Source: an uncultured Rhodopila sp. (GTDB lineage Bacteria > Pseudomonadota > Alphaproteobacteria > Acetobacterales > Acetobacteraceae). Taken from it: DNA of 64,000 nucleotides. The stretch lies in assembly GCA_903851415.1 (NCBI GenBank), contig CAINOE010000142.1, forward strand, positions 62,001 through 126,000. Reading direction: 5' to 3'. Under the pieces are notes generated by a model. That model searched no databases and had not been told where the DNA came from. It saw nothing but the letters and a program-made list of their open reading frames with translations. The position numbers and the translations under genes were made by a program. This document shows positions 34,242 through 42,919 of this stretch, piece by piece (within the stretch, counting starts at the first letter, position 1; each line of letters opens with the position of its first letter).

Positions 34242-34494
34242 GCGGCGTTCGTTTCTTGCGCGCGGCACCGGGGCGGATGTTATCCGCGATCCGCGATCTT
34301 ACCGGGCTCCGCGCGATCGCCGCCGATCGGCCGTAACGAATAACGGCGATGCTGACTGGTGGGGTGTGAAATACTTCATCGCAGCGGTCTTGGTGAACAG
34401 GCAATGCTCTCGCCACCGAAGGCGTTCACGCGCAGCGGCTCCGCCGATCGGCAGGACTTTATCGGGTAATAACGCATTTGCAATGGAGCATGTC

Positions 34495-34749
34495 ATGACA
34501 CACGCCATCTTTGGCCGCACCACTTTGATCCGCTTCGCGATCGCCGCTTCGGCCGCCGGCTTCGCGGGCGCGGCTTTCGCTCAGGGTACGGCGGGCACCA
34601 GGCCGCAGGCTTACGGAACCGCCTGGGCGGCAAGCCGGCAGGCGGAGCCGATGGCCACGACCCGGACAGCGGAGCCGGGCCGGGCAGCCGCGGCCCCGAA
34701 ACCCGGCGACGATGTCCGTATTTCATCAAGAACAATCGGCAAAGAGTAG
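34495..34749 (+). CDS. Small secreted hypothetical protein, 84 residues
   Basis: ATG 34495 has GGAG six bases upstream; an in-frame ATG at 34483 lacks a site. Residues 1-31 form a signal peptide (LIRFAIAASAAGFAGAAFA then QGTAG). The mature part is alanine-, arginine- and threonine-rich (RTAEPGRAAAAPKPGDD), low in complexity, and has no cysteine. The function is unknown. An intrinsic terminator follows 11 bases after the stop. Confidence 0.65.
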   Translation: MTHAIFGRTTLIRFAIAASAAGFAGAAFAQGTAGTRPQAYGTAWAASRQAEPMATTRTAEPGRAAAAPKPGDDVRISSRTIGKE

Positions 34750-34760
34750 CCGGCGGCTCG

Positions 34761-34797
34761 AAGGCCAGCGAAAAGGCCGTGAAACACTGGCCTTTTT
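34761..34797 (+). terminator. Intrinsic terminator after the small secreted protein
   Basis: An 8-bp stem, AAGGCCAG/CTGGCCTT (34761-34768 and 34787-34794), has an 18-base loop and runs into TTTTT (34793-34797). It is one of the few classical T-run terminators in the window. Confidence 0.75.
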
Positions 34798-34881
34798 GCA
34801 GTTTGATCAGGCGGCCAGCGGTCGTTGTGCTGATCATGCGACGTCGGACTTCGGCCACCGGCTGGCCGGGAATGGAGACAA

Positions 34882-35032
34882 AGCAAGTCGTAACACAGAT
34901 TAGAAGGATTAAGGGCACAGATTTACACAGAAAGGTCGGAGTTCCGGCGGATGATCGGGGCGCTTCAAGTGCTGCGATCGCGTCCGTGCAAGTCCGTGCC
35001 CTTAATCTTCGTAATCTGTGTTACACTTTGCT
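34882..35032. repeat. Imperfect long inverted repeat (37-base arms)
   Basis: The arms 34882-34918 and 34996-35032 match at 31 of 37 positions, with TAACACAGATTA and GATTAAGGGCAC shared in opposite orientation, around a 77-base centre. The arms are AT-richer than the surroundings. It has no coding content and may be a MITE-like element or a structured RNA. Confidence 0.75.
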
Positions 35033-35294
35033 TTCTGTTGCAGTGAGAGCGGAACGGTCCGCACGACCCGCGGTGTACCAAAACCGTCGGCTGGAACCCG
35101 AGCCCTCGGGGCTTGGATCATCTTCCCCAGTCCTAATCAACGTCCCGACCCGTGACACAAAACCGCAATATTCCACCCTATCGACACCGCAACCCGCGTT
35201 TGTTATAAACCCGCAAGTTACCCGGCCTTTTGCCCACAACGAAGAACACTCCCGCCGACAACCAGGCCGGACCTCTCACCCCGGGGAAAGAACA

Positions 35295-37196
35295 ATGAAA
35301 GCGGTGGCCTTCTCCAACAACGACATCGCCGTCGTCGCCTGGACCTTCGGCGGCAAGCTGCCGAACTGCCTCGGCTTTGCGGTCTACCGCATAGACGTCC
35401 GCGCCGGGACGGAAACCTGCCTGCCGGCCCTGGCGACCTTCTCCGGCCAGCAGGCCACGCCGGGACGCACCACCGCGGATGATCCGGTGCAGAAATTCTT
35501 CTGGAAGGACGTCTACGCCAAACACGGCGGCACGTACAAGTACAAGATCGTGCCGATGGCGGGCACGCCCGGCAACCTCCAGCCGATGCCCTACGGGCCG
35601 GCGATCTCCAACCAGATCCAGCTCAGCCCGCATTACGGCTTGCTGTCGGCCTATTTCAACCGCGGCATCCTCGCCACCCAGGCGACGGCGCACGCGCTGG
35701 ATGGCGGCCCGAAGCTCGACGAACTCAAGGCGCGCATCGTCAAGCCGGACGATCCGCTGCGCCTCGATCTCGCCGGGCAGTTGATCGAGGCGGTGACGGC
35801 GCTGCCCGAAGAGGCGGCGCAGACCGGCGGCGAGATCTACGCCGCGCTGTATGAATTCCAGGATCCCGAACTGATCGACCACCTCGCCGCGCTGAAGGAC
35901 AAGGGGCACCTCATTCTCTCCAACATGCCGGGAACGGACGACAGCGGCGAGAAGACCAAGGACACCTACGCGGCCGAACGCCAGCAGATCCGCGAGGCGG
36001 GTGCCGACGTGATCGACCGGTTCATGCCAGGCAGCCATATCGGCCACAACAAGTTCGCCGTGCTCGACAAGGACGGGCCGCAGGCGGTGCTGTTCGGCTC
36101 CACCAACTGGACCTCGAACGCGCTCTGCGCGCAGACCAACAATGCCATTGTCGCCCGCTCGCCAGCGCTGGCGTCGGCCTACAAGGCGTACTGGGACAGC
36201 CTCAAGGCCGACACCGACCCGCAAGGCGAGGACGGCAAGGCGCAGCAATCCGCCGATTTCCGCGCCGACAACGCCAAGGGCCACGCGGGCATCCCGCTCG
36301 AGGACGGCAGCGGCACGGTCGATCTCTGGTTCTCTCCGAACACGCCCAAAGCGCGCGGCAAGACGCATGGCGACGGCGAAGCGGTGCCGCCGGACCTGGC
36401 CGAGGTGTTCGACATCATCGGCAAAGCGCAGCAGGCGATCCTGTTCCTGGCGTTCCAGCCCGGCTCCCCGAGCATCATCGATGCGGTGGCCGAGGCGCTG
36501 AAAGCGCGGCCGAACCTGTTCGTGCGCGGCGCGGTGACGGCCTCGCAGGCATCGGGCGAATTCTACACCGCGATCCACGGCGGCGGCGCCGGCGATAAGC
36601 CTGCGAAGCACCAGAAGGGCGACCCGCCGCTGCCCGAGGACTACCGCGTCATCCACACAGGCGGCGTCAACAAGGACGATGCGTTCGGGCAGTGGGAAGC
36701 CGAGCTGAACCAGGCCGGCCACGCGGTCATCCATGACAAGATCGTGGTCGTCGATCCGTTCTCCGACACCTGCGTCGTCATCACCGGCAGCCACAATCTC
36801 GGCTACGCGGCGTCCTATAACAACGACGAGAACCTGGCGATCATCCGCGACCACCGCGCGGTCGCCGAGGCCTATGCCGCGCACTGCCTCGACGTCTACG
36901 ACCATTACGCCTGGCGCTACTGGCTGGCGCAGGACAAGGACACCGCGTGGCATTTCCTGGCGGCCGATGACGCCTGGCAGGACGAGTATTTCTCCCCCGA
37001 CAATCAGGTGAAGTCGGCGGAGCTGGGCTTCTGGCTCGGCGCCTCGCCGGCATCGGATGCGCTGCCGACGCCGAACGACGCAGGTTCGACCCGTCTGCGT
37101 CCGGCCTTGCAGGCGGCCACCGGTGGCGTAGCCCCGCCGATCGGCTCACACTCGGAGTCCGCAGCGCCCCGCGGCAGGCGGCGCAAAGCCACCTGA
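35295..37196 (+). CDS. Phospholipase D-like protein
   Basis: This 633-residue protein has two HxK(x)4D-type catalytic motifs: GHNKFAVLDKDG (H251, K253) with FGSTNWTS, and IHDKIVVVDPF (H480, K482, D487) with ITGSHNLGY. The N-terminal 150 residues are a separate domain of fibronectin-like or lectin-like appearance (FSNNDIAVVAWTFGGKLPNC). It has no signal peptide. The C-terminal 40 residues are disordered and basic. It lies 16 bases upstream of a histidine phosphatase gene, likely one operon. Phospholipase, nuclease or transphosphatidylase activity are all possible for this superfamily. Confidence 0.88.
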   Translation: MKAVAFSNNDIAVVAWTFGGKLPNCLGFAVYRIDVRAGTETCLPALATFSGQQATPGRTTADDPVQKFFWKDVYAKHGGTYKYKIVPMAGTPGNLQPMPYGPAISNQIQLSPHYGLLSAYFNRGILATQATAHALDGGPKLDELKARIVKPDDPLRLDLAGQLIEAVTALPEEAAQTGGEIYAALYEFQDPELIDHLAALKDKGHLILSNMPGTDDSGEKTKDTYAAERQQIREAGADVIDRFMPGSHIGHNKFAVLDKDGPQAVLFGSTNWTSNALCAQTNNAIVARSPALASAYKAYWDSLKADTDPQGEDGKAQQSADFRADNAKGHAGIPLEDGSGTVDLWFSPNTPKARGKTHGDGEAVPPDLAEVFDIIGKAQQAILFLAFQPGSPSIIDAVAEALKARPNLFVRGAVTASQASGEFYTAIHGGGAGDKPAKHQKGDPPLPEDYRVIHTGGVNKDDAFGQWEAELNQAGHAVIHDKIVVVDPFSDTCVVITGSHNLGYAASYNNDENLAIIRDHRAVAEAYAAHCLDVYDHYAWRYWLAQDKDTAWHFLAADDAWQDEYFSPDNQVKSAELGFWLGASPASDALPTPNDAGSTRLRPALQAATGGVAPPIGSHSESAAPRGRRRKAT

Positions 37197-37212
37197 AACG
37201 GGGGAGACAACG

Positions 37213-37770
37213 ATGCCGACGACGAAGATCATGGTGATCCGCCACGCCGAAAAGCCGAACGGAGGACCGGGCCTGATGCCGGACGGCACGCAGAACCCGG
37301 AGGCGCTGACAGCAACCGGCTGGAAACGGGCGGAAGCGCTGGCGGGGCTGTTCGATCCGCCCGGCGGCCGGTTTGCCGATGCGCGGCTGGCAACGCCGGC
37401 GACGATCTTCGCCTCGGGCGTCGCGCATCACAGTGACAGTCTGCGGCCGCAACAGACGGTGACGCCGCTTGCCGCCAAACTGGCGCAACAGATCGACAGG
37501 AAGTATGCAAAAGGCGATGAAGCCAGACTGGTCAGGGAAGCCACGCGCGCCGGCGGTGTGGTGCTGATCGCGTGGCAGCACGAGGCCATCCCGGAAATCG
37601 CCCTGTTGATCCGCGGCAGCGACGAGGGCATCCCGTCGCGGTGGCCGCCCGCCCGGTTCGATCTGGTCTGGGTCTTCGATCGGCCGGGAGGCAGCGGAAG
37701 CTGGGACTTTGCTCAGGTGCCGCAAAATCTGCTGCCGGGCGATTCGCCGGAACCGATTGCCGTGAGCTGA
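37213..37770 (+). CDS. Histidine phosphatase-like protein
   Basis: This 185-residue protein starts MPTTKIMVIRHAEKPNGG, the RHAE(K/R)P variant of the phosphohistidine motif. AHHSDSLRPQQTVTPLAAKL supplies the second arginine region and VLIAWQHEAIPEIAL the late histidine. Members with RHAEKP include polysaccharide- and lipid-linked phosphatases. GGGGAGA lies 6 bases before the ATG. Coupling with the upstream phospholipase-D-like gene suggests they act in one pathway. Confidence 0.85.
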   Translation: MPTTKIMVIRHAEKPNGGPGLMPDGTQNPEALTATGWKRAEALAGLFDPPGGRFADARLATPATIFASGVAHHSDSLRPQQTVTPLAAKLAQQIDRKYAKGDEARLVREATRAGGVVLIAWQHEAIPEIALLIRGSDEGIPSRWPPARFDLVWVFDRPGGSGSWDFAQVPQNLLPGDSPEPIAVS

Positions 37771-37869
37771 TTCCAAACCGAGGTGCGGATAGCGCCTGGC
37801 ACCGGCGTTTCAACGTTTTGGCGGCCTTAGAGCCGCCGTGCCGGTGTGGAGTCCGACGCGCTGCCGCGA

Positions 37870-38214
37870 TCAGCTATGCGCCGCCACCATGTCGTCAGCC
37901 CATTGCTCCAGCGCCAGCGCGCGGTCGCGAACGGCTGACACGCCGCCGCTCAGCGTTCCCAGGCTGGCGTTGTATTTCTGCAAACTGTCATGCAGCCCGG
38001 CGGTGGTGGTCTTCAGCTCCCGCAACACGGTCTGCCAGGCGGTCACTGCAACGCGCTGTTCCTCCAGCGCCGCGGTCAGATTGGCGAGCGACACGGTCAG
38101 ACGGTCGTTTATCGGCGCCGCAGCCGCGGGTTTGCGTACCGGAAACGGGATGATCGTTGCTCCCCGCGCTTGGGTCGCCGGGGCCGCTTGGGACGTCGCT
38201 GTCGATGTCGTCAC
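37870..38214 (-). CDS. Coiled-coil hypothetical protein, 114 residues
   Basis: It starts at GTG 38214 (VTTSTATSQAAPATQARG); longer starts run through AT-rich promoter-like DNA and are rejected. The N-terminal 45 residues are Ala/Thr/Pro-rich. The rest is a long amphipathic helix (LANLTAALEEQRVAVTAWQT, LREL, SLQKYNASLGTLSGGVSAVR), phasin- or structural-like. I do not recognise the family. It converges on the histidine phosphatase. Confidence 0.65.
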   Translation of the reverse strand: MTTSTATSQAAPATQARGATIIPFPVRKPAAAAPINDRLTVSLANLTAALEEQRVAVTAWQTVLRELKTTTAGLHDSLQKYNASLGTLSGGVSAVRDRALALEQWADDMVAAHS

Positions 38215-38484
38215 GTTATGCACTCCGGTTATTAACAACCCGACATTTAATGAAACGCGAGTACGAAAAAAACACAAAATCCCGTTAAAATACAATGGTC
38301 TGTGCGGTCCCGTTCGGCCTCGGGACAGCGCCCTGCGGGTGGCCGGCGACCCGATTCGGGCCGGCGGGCCACCCCTCATGCGCCGCGCGGAGTTATGCTA
38401 CAGGCTTGAGCATCGCGTTGATCACCGCGGCGGCCGGGCGTTCGCGCGACGCCTGCCCCGCCGAACCCGCCGTCCGGAAGCCCT

Positions 38485-39798
38485 ATGCATATCGGTCTCG
38501 AAATCGCCGTCATCCTGCTGTTGATCCTCATCAACGGCCTGTTCTCGCTCAGCGAACTGGCTCTGGTCTCGGCCCGGCGGGCGCGGCTTTCAGTCCTGGA
38601 GCGCAAAGGCATCCCCGGCGCCGCCGCCGCCCGCGCCCTGTCCGACGAACCCCAGCGCTTCCTGCCCACCGTTCAGGTCGGCATTACCCTGGTCAGCGTG
38701 CTGACCGGTGTGTTCGGCGGCGCCCGCTTCGCCGTCCACCTGCAAGCCTGGCTGGCGCCGGTCCCCTATATCGGCCCCTACGCCGAAAGCCTGGCGCTGG
38801 GACTCGTCGTCCTGCTGACCACCTACCTGACCCTGGTGCTGGGTGAGCTGGTGCCGAAACAGCTTGCCCTGCGCTCGCCGGAGATGATGGCCGCCCGGGT
38901 CGCCCGCCCGGTCCGCATCCTCTCCCGCATCGTCGGCCCGGCGGTCTGGCTGCTGGGCAAATCCTCCAACGCCGTGCTGCGGATTTTCGGCCTCTCCCGG
39001 GTCTCCCGCCAGACCGTGACGGAGGAGGAGCTGAAGGCCCTGCTCACCGAGGGGGCGCGGACCGGCGTGCTGGAAATGGAGGAGCACGACATGATCGAGC
39101 GCGTCCTCCGCCTGCCCGACAAGCCGGTGCGCGCCATCATGACGCCGCGCACGGAGCTCGCCTGGATCGACAGTTCGCACCCGGCCGCCTCCATCGCCGC
39201 GGCGCTGAAGGCGGCGCCGCATTCCCGCTTCGTGGTCTGCGACCGCTCGATCGACAACGTCGTCGGCGTGGTGCGGGCGAAGGATTTACTGGACCGCCTG
39301 CTCGACGGCGGCGAATTGTCGCTCGGCGCCAGCCTGCGCCAGCCGATGATCGTCCCCGACACGGTCAGCGCGCTGGATGCGCTGGAGCGGCTGAAATCCG
39401 ACACGTTGGGACTTGCGTTGGTGATGGACGAATACGGCAGCTTCGAAGGCGTGGTGACCGCCGGCGATGTGCTGGAGGCGATTGTGGGCGACGCATCCGG
39501 CCCTGACCATCAGGACGGGGTGCCGGGACCGGAGGGCGAGACGACCATGACCCTGGATGGAATGACTCCCGTGGATGAGCTGAAGGCCCGGCTGAACCTG
39601 CCCGACCTGCCGGCCGCGGGCAGCTACCACACGCTCGCCGGCCTGCTGCTGGCGCTGCTGCGGCGGGTGCCGCGCGCCGGGGACCGCATCGTGTTCGGCG
39701 GCTGGCGCTTCGAAGTGCTGGAAATGGACGGCCGCCGGGTGGACAAGGTGCTGGCCGGCCGCGAGCCAGCGGCGGCGGAGCCCGAGACCAGCCCATGA
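38485..39798 (+). CDS. CNNM/CorC family membrane protein (HlyC/CorC type)
   Basis: This 437-residue protein has an N-terminal DUF21/CNNM membrane domain with four helices (about 1-170; starts MHIGLEIAVILLLILINGLF). A CBS domain pair follows (about 205-330; IMTPRTELAWIDSSHPAASI, RAKDLLDRLL, VMDEYGSFEGVVTAGDVLEA), then a C-terminal CorC_HlyC domain (about 345-430; GSYHTLAGLLLALLRRVP, GWRFEVLEMDGRRVDKV). Such proteins export or regulate Mg2+ (and Co2+). The stop overlaps the next gene's ATG by 4 bases. Confidence 0.93.
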   Translation: MHIGLEIAVILLLILINGLFSLSELALVSARRARLSVLERKGIPGAAAARALSDEPQRFLPTVQVGITLVSVLTGVFGGARFAVHLQAWLAPVPYIGPYAESLALGLVVLLTTYLTLVLGELVPKQLALRSPEMMAARVARPVRILSRIVGPAVWLLGKSSNAVLRIFGLSRVSRQTVTEEELKALLTEGARTGVLEMEEHDMIERVLRLPDKPVRAIMTPRTELAWIDSSHPAASIAAALKAAPHSRFVVCDRSIDNVVGVVRAKDLLDRLLDGGELSLGASLRQPMIVPDTVSALDALERLKSDTLGLALVMDEYGSFEGVVTAGDVLEAIVGDASGPDHQDGVPGPEGETTMTLDGMTPVDELKARLNLPDLPAAGSYHTLAGLLLALLRRVPRAGDRIVFGGWRFEVLEMDGRRVDKVLAGREPAAAEPETSP

Positions 39799-41018
39799 CC
39801 ACCACCGTCACCCAATGCGCCGTGCTCGTCGGCGGCCTCGGCACCCGCCTCGGCGCGCTGACCGCCGCCACGCCAAAGCCGATCCTGAAATGCGGGGACA
39901 GGCCGTTTCTGGGGTGGCTGCTGCGGGAGTTCGTGCGGTTCGGCGTGACGGAGTTCGTGCTGCTGACCGGCCACCTGTCCGCGGAAATCGAGCGGGCCGC
40001 CGCGGATATCCAGGCATCTCTGCCCATCCGGGTCAGCATCACCCTGTCGGAGGAGCCGATGCGCGCCGGCACCGGCGGCGCGGTGTTTCATGCGCGTGAT
40101 CTGCTGCACGACCGGTTTCTGCTGTGCAACGGCGATTCGTTATTTGATACTAACCTGTCCGCGCTGCTGGCCGATGCCGCCGCCGACAGCCCGGAGACCG
40201 TCGGCCGGGTCATGCTGCGGCAGTTGGACGACGCCTCCCGCTACGGCGTCGTGACGCTGGACGGCGGCCGCATCACCGCCTTCCGGGAACGCCCGCCCGC
40301 CGGCACGCCCGGCACGATCAACGGCGGCATCTACCTGTTCCGCAAAACGCTGATCGACCATCTGCGCCCCGCCTGCTCGCTGGAAGCCGACGTGATGCCG
40401 GTGCTGGCCCGGGACGGCCTGCTGCGCGGCACGCTCGGCAACGGCTATTTCCGCGATATCGGCGTGCCGGAGGATTTCTCCCGCGCGCAAACCGAGATTC
40501 CCGCGCTGCTGCGCCGCCGCGCCTTGTTTCTCGACCGCGACGGGGTGCTGAACGTCGATCACGGCTATGTCGGCTGCCGCGAGCGGTTCGAATGGACCGA
40601 CGGCGCAAGGGAAGCGATCCGCCACGCCACCTGCGCCGGCTGGCACGTGTTCATCGTCACCAACCAGTCCGGCGTCGCCCGCGGCCTGTATGATGAGGAT
40701 GCGGTGCGCGCGCTGCTCGGCTGGATCGCCGATGAGGCCCGCGCGGCCGGCGGCACGATCGACGACGCGCGCTACTGCCCCTACCACCCCGACGGGATCG
40801 ACGACGCCTATCGCCGGGCGCATCCGTGGCGCAAGCCGGAGCCGGGCATGCTGCTGGACCTGATCCGCTGCTGGGAACTCGACCCCGCCCGCGCGATCAT
40901 GATCGGCGACCAGGAGAGCGACATGCGGGCGGCGGCGGATGCAGGGGTGACGGGACATTTGTTCCAGGAGAAGAATCTCCTGGCGTTCCTGCGTCGCGTT
41001 ATGGAAAATTACGCATGA
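39795..41018 (+). CDS. Fused sugar nucleotidyltransferase and HAD-IIIA phosphatase (HddC-GmhB like)
   Basis: This is a 407-residue fusion. Residues 1-235 form a nucleotidyltransferase with VLVGGLGTRLGALTAATPKP and the metal-binding FLLCNGDSLFDTN, like D-glycero-D-manno-heptose-1-phosphate guanylyltransferase (HddC). Residues about 238-400 form a GmhB-like HAD phosphatase: RALFLDRDGVLNVDHGYV, FIVTNQSGVARGLYDED, RKPEPGMLLDLI and IMIGDQESDMRAAADAGV. The GmhB zinc loop is reduced: CPYHP is present, but the second cysteine pair is missing. The fusion would run two neighbouring steps of GDP-heptose synthesis, for S-layer or glycan decoration. It is translationally coupled to the CNNM gene. Confidence 0.87.
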   Translation: MTTTVTQCAVLVGGLGTRLGALTAATPKPILKCGDRPFLGWLLREFVRFGVTEFVLLTGHLSAEIERAAADIQASLPIRVSITLSEEPMRAGTGGAVFHARDLLHDRFLLCNGDSLFDTNLSALLADAAADSPETVGRVMLRQLDDASRYGVVTLDGGRITAFRERPPAGTPGTINGGIYLFRKTLIDHLRPACSLEADVMPVLARDGLLRGTLGNGYFRDIGVPEDFSRAQTEIPALLRRRALFLDRDGVLNVDHGYVGCRERFEWTDGAREAIRHATCAGWHVFIVTNQSGVARGLYDEDAVRALLGWIADEARAAGGTIDDARYCPYHPDGIDDAYRRAHPWRKPEPGMLLDLIRCWELDPARAIMIGDQESDMRAAADAGVTGHLFQEKNLLAFLRRVMENYA

Positions 41019-41330
41019 TTTGGATTCGCTGGAGGGAGTCGCGTCGCGGGAACTCAATCGTTTTTGCCGGGCCGTCTCTCACCGCCATGGCCGGACCTGT
41101 GTAAGCGTCTTGGCCCGGCTTGTCCGGGCCGCCTATGACAGCACCCTGCCGCGACAGGTGGTCCGGACAACAAGCCGGGCCATGACGGTTGAGGATTGCC
41201 TCGCAACCAACCGCAACGGACCGCCGCAAACTGTAACACTTGCGGTGCCAGCGCCTGTCACAATCCTATCTCCGCGGTTTGCCGGCAGCGAACCCTATCC
41301 GCCCGGCCTTTCAACATGAGGTGACTTCCT
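41019..41330. other. Intergenic region with palindromic repeat
   Basis: This 312-base gap holds repeat copy B (41110-41189) and the leader of the lipoprotein gene. The rest shows nothing. Confidence 0.6.
41110..41189. repeat. Dispersed palindromic intergenic repeat, copy B
   Basis: Two inverted halves, TGGCCCGGCTTGTCCGGGCC and, on the right, GGTCCGGACAACAAGCCGGG with CCATGACGGT, flank the core TGCCGCGACAGGTGG (41147-41161). It is the same element as copies A and E. Confidence 0.8.
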
Positions 41331-41855
41331 ATGCGTTTAACGAAGCGTGCCGCCGCCGTCCTGACACCGGTGCTCCTGCTCTGCGCCTGTGCGGCGGAGC
41401 CGTTGGGTCCGACGGTCGCCGTGATGCCCGCTCCCGGCAAGCCGTTCGACGTGTTCCAGGGCGATCAGGCGTTGTGCAAGGACTTCGCCTCGCAGCAAGT
41501 GCGCGGCGGCGCGCAGCAGGCTAACAACAACCAGGTCGGCACCGCCGTCATCGGCACCCTGCTCGGTGCCGGACTTGGCGCGGCCATCGGCGGCGGCCGG
41601 GGCGCAGCCATCGGCGCGGGCGCAGGTGCTCTCGGCGGGACGGTGGTTGGCGCCGGGCCGGCCGGCCAGGCGCAATATAGCCTGCAGCAGCGATACGACC
41701 TCGCCTACTCGCAGTGCATGTACTCGCGCGGCAACCAGGTGCCCGGCTTCGTGCCGGCGGGCGCAGCCCCGCCTCGCGGCTATGCGCCGGCCTACCCGCC
41801 GCCGCCCGGCTACCCGCCGCCGCCCGGCTATCCGCCGCCGGGGTATCCTCGCTGA
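41331..41855 (+). CDS. Glycine-zipper lipoprotein
   Basis: This 174-residue protein has a lipoprotein signal (AAAVLTPVLLLCACAAEPLG, lipidation at a cysteine near residue 18-20). A glycine-zipper segment (GTLLGAGLGAAIGGGRGAAI, GAGAGALGGTVVGA) could insert in a membrane. YDLAYSQCMYSRGNQVPG and a proline/tyrosine repeat tail (YPPPPGYPPP) follow. It fits YmgG-like/Rick-17kDa-type outer-membrane lipoproteins. A second glycine-zipper lipoprotein follows at 41961. Confidence 0.85.
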   Translation: MRLTKRAAAVLTPVLLLCACAAEPLGPTVAVMPAPGKPFDVFQGDQALCKDFASQQVRGGAQQANNNQVGTAVIGTLLGAGLGAAIGGGRGAAIGAGAGALGGTVVGAGPAGQAQYSLQQRYDLAYSQCMYSRGNQVPGFVPAGAAPPRGYAPAYPPPPGYPPPPGYPPPGYPR

Positions 41856-41960
41856 TCCGTGGCGCATCGGTCACGTTTCGTCGCAGACGTTGCCCGCTTC
41901 GCCACCGAACCGGCTCCACCGCGTTGTGTGCAGCATTCCCGGTGAACGGAGGAATGAATC

Positions 41961-42251
41961 ATGCGCACATCCCTGGCTCTGGCAGCCCTGGCGGCTGCGG
42001 GGTTGCTGGCCGGATGCGGCTCCCGCGAGCCTGAACGCGCCGAGGGCGGCGCCGCGGCAGGCGCGGCCACCGGCGCCACTGTGGGCCTCGTTGGCGGCCC
42101 GGTGGGCGTCGTTGCCGGCGGGCTGATCGGAGGCGCCGGCGGTGCCGCGGCGGGTGCGGCGACGAAACCGAAGGACGTCAACATGGGCGCTCCGCCGTGG
42201 CACGATGACAGCCAGACGGGTCAAACGGCCGCTCAGCACATGGCGAACTGA
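41961..42251 (+). CDS. Small glycine-zipper lipoprotein
   Basis: This 96-residue protein has a lipobox (LALAALAAAGLLAGCGSREP, cysteine at residue 19). A glycine/alanine zipper (GGAAAGAATGATVGLVGGPV, GVVAGGLIGGAGGAAAGAA) is followed by a short hydrophilic tail. GGAGG lies 9 bases before the ATG. It probably anchors in the outer membrane. It is similar in type to the preceding lipoprotein but not a copy. Confidence 0.82.
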   Translation: MRTSLALAALAAAGLLAGCGSREPERAEGGAAAGAATGATVGLVGGPVGVVAGGLIGGAGGAAAGAATKPKDVNMGAPPWHDDSQTGQTAAQHMAN

Positions 42252-42257
42252 TAACCC

Positions 42258-42307
42258 CCCTCGTCCGTCATGGCCCGGACAACAAGCCCGGGCATGACGG
42301 ACGAGGG
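42258..42307. terminator. Bidirectional hairpin (palindromic repeat, copy C)
   Basis: Perfect 15-base outer arms (CCCTCGTCCGTCATG and its complement, 42258-42272 and 42293-42307) enclose an inner GCCCGG...CCCGGG stem. It lies between two convergent genes, so it probably ends both transcripts. The inner part belongs to the dispersed repeat family. Confidence 0.75.
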
Positions 42308-42316
42308 TTCAACGGA

Positions 42317-42919
42317 TCATCCGTCCTCCCCGGTGACAATGCGGTCCATCCGGATATCGTAGGGTTGCGGATGGATCGTGCTCAGCCGCCCGCAGGCAAA
42401 GCCGATGCCGATCGTGCGCGGCCGGGTTTTCATTGCGGCAATCGTGCGATCGTAGAATCCGCCGCCGTAGCCGAGCCGGTAACCCTCGGCGTCAAACCCC
42501 ACCAGCGGGACAAGCAGCGTGTCCGGCTCGACCGGGTCGCCGGCGGCCGGAACGGGAATGTCCCAGACGCCGCGAGCCATGGCGGTGCCCGGCTGCCATG
42601 TCCGAAAGACCAGGGGCTGCGACCTCGCGATCACGACAGGCAGCGCGAGCGCCGCACCGGCCGCGTGCAGCTCCCGCATCAACGGACGCGGATCATACTC
42701 CCCCCTGAACGGCCAGTAGAAGCCAATCAGCCCATCGGCCGAGCCGGCCAGCAGGGGCCTCAGCCGGGCGGTGATTCGCCCGCTCTCGGCGGCGCGCTGC
42801 GCGGCAGGAAGCGCCAGGCGCCCGGCGATCAGTTCCGCCCGCAACGCCTTGCGCCAGACGGCGACATCCTGCTCCGGCGGACCGCCCGGGCCTTCACCCC
42901 CGGCAGGCCCGCCGCTCAA
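42317..42919 (-). CDS. 5-formyltetrahydrofolate cyclo-ligase
   Basis: This 200-residue MTHFS-family enzyme converts 5-formyl-THF to 5,10-methenyl-THF using ATP. Blocks visible are ALRAELIAGRLALPAAQR, IGFYWPFRGEYDPRPLM, DTLLVPLVGFDAEGYRLGYG with GGFYDRT, and IGIGFACGRL. It starts at TTG 42919, overlapping the stop of the upstream SDR gene by 4 bases. No 6S RNA was recognised nearby. Confidence 0.92.
   Translation of the reverse strand: MSGGPAGGEGPGGPPEQDVAVWRKALRAELIAGRLALPAAQRAAESGRITARLRPLLAGSADGLIGFYWPFRGEYDPRPLMRELHAAGAALALPVVIARSQPLVFRTWQPGTAMARGVWDIPVPAAGDPVEPDTLLVPLVGFDAEGYRLGYGGGFYDRTIAAMKTRPRTIGIGFACGRLSTIHPQPYDIRMDRIVTGEDG

Larger units (their letters stand above)
34750..35294. other. 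Long intergenic region with terminator and inverted repeat
   Basis: This 545-base gap holds the terminator at 34761-34797, the long inverted repeat at 34882-35032, and then about 260 bases with no feature found except the GGGGAAAG ribosome binding site of the phospholipase-D gene. Confidence 0.6.
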
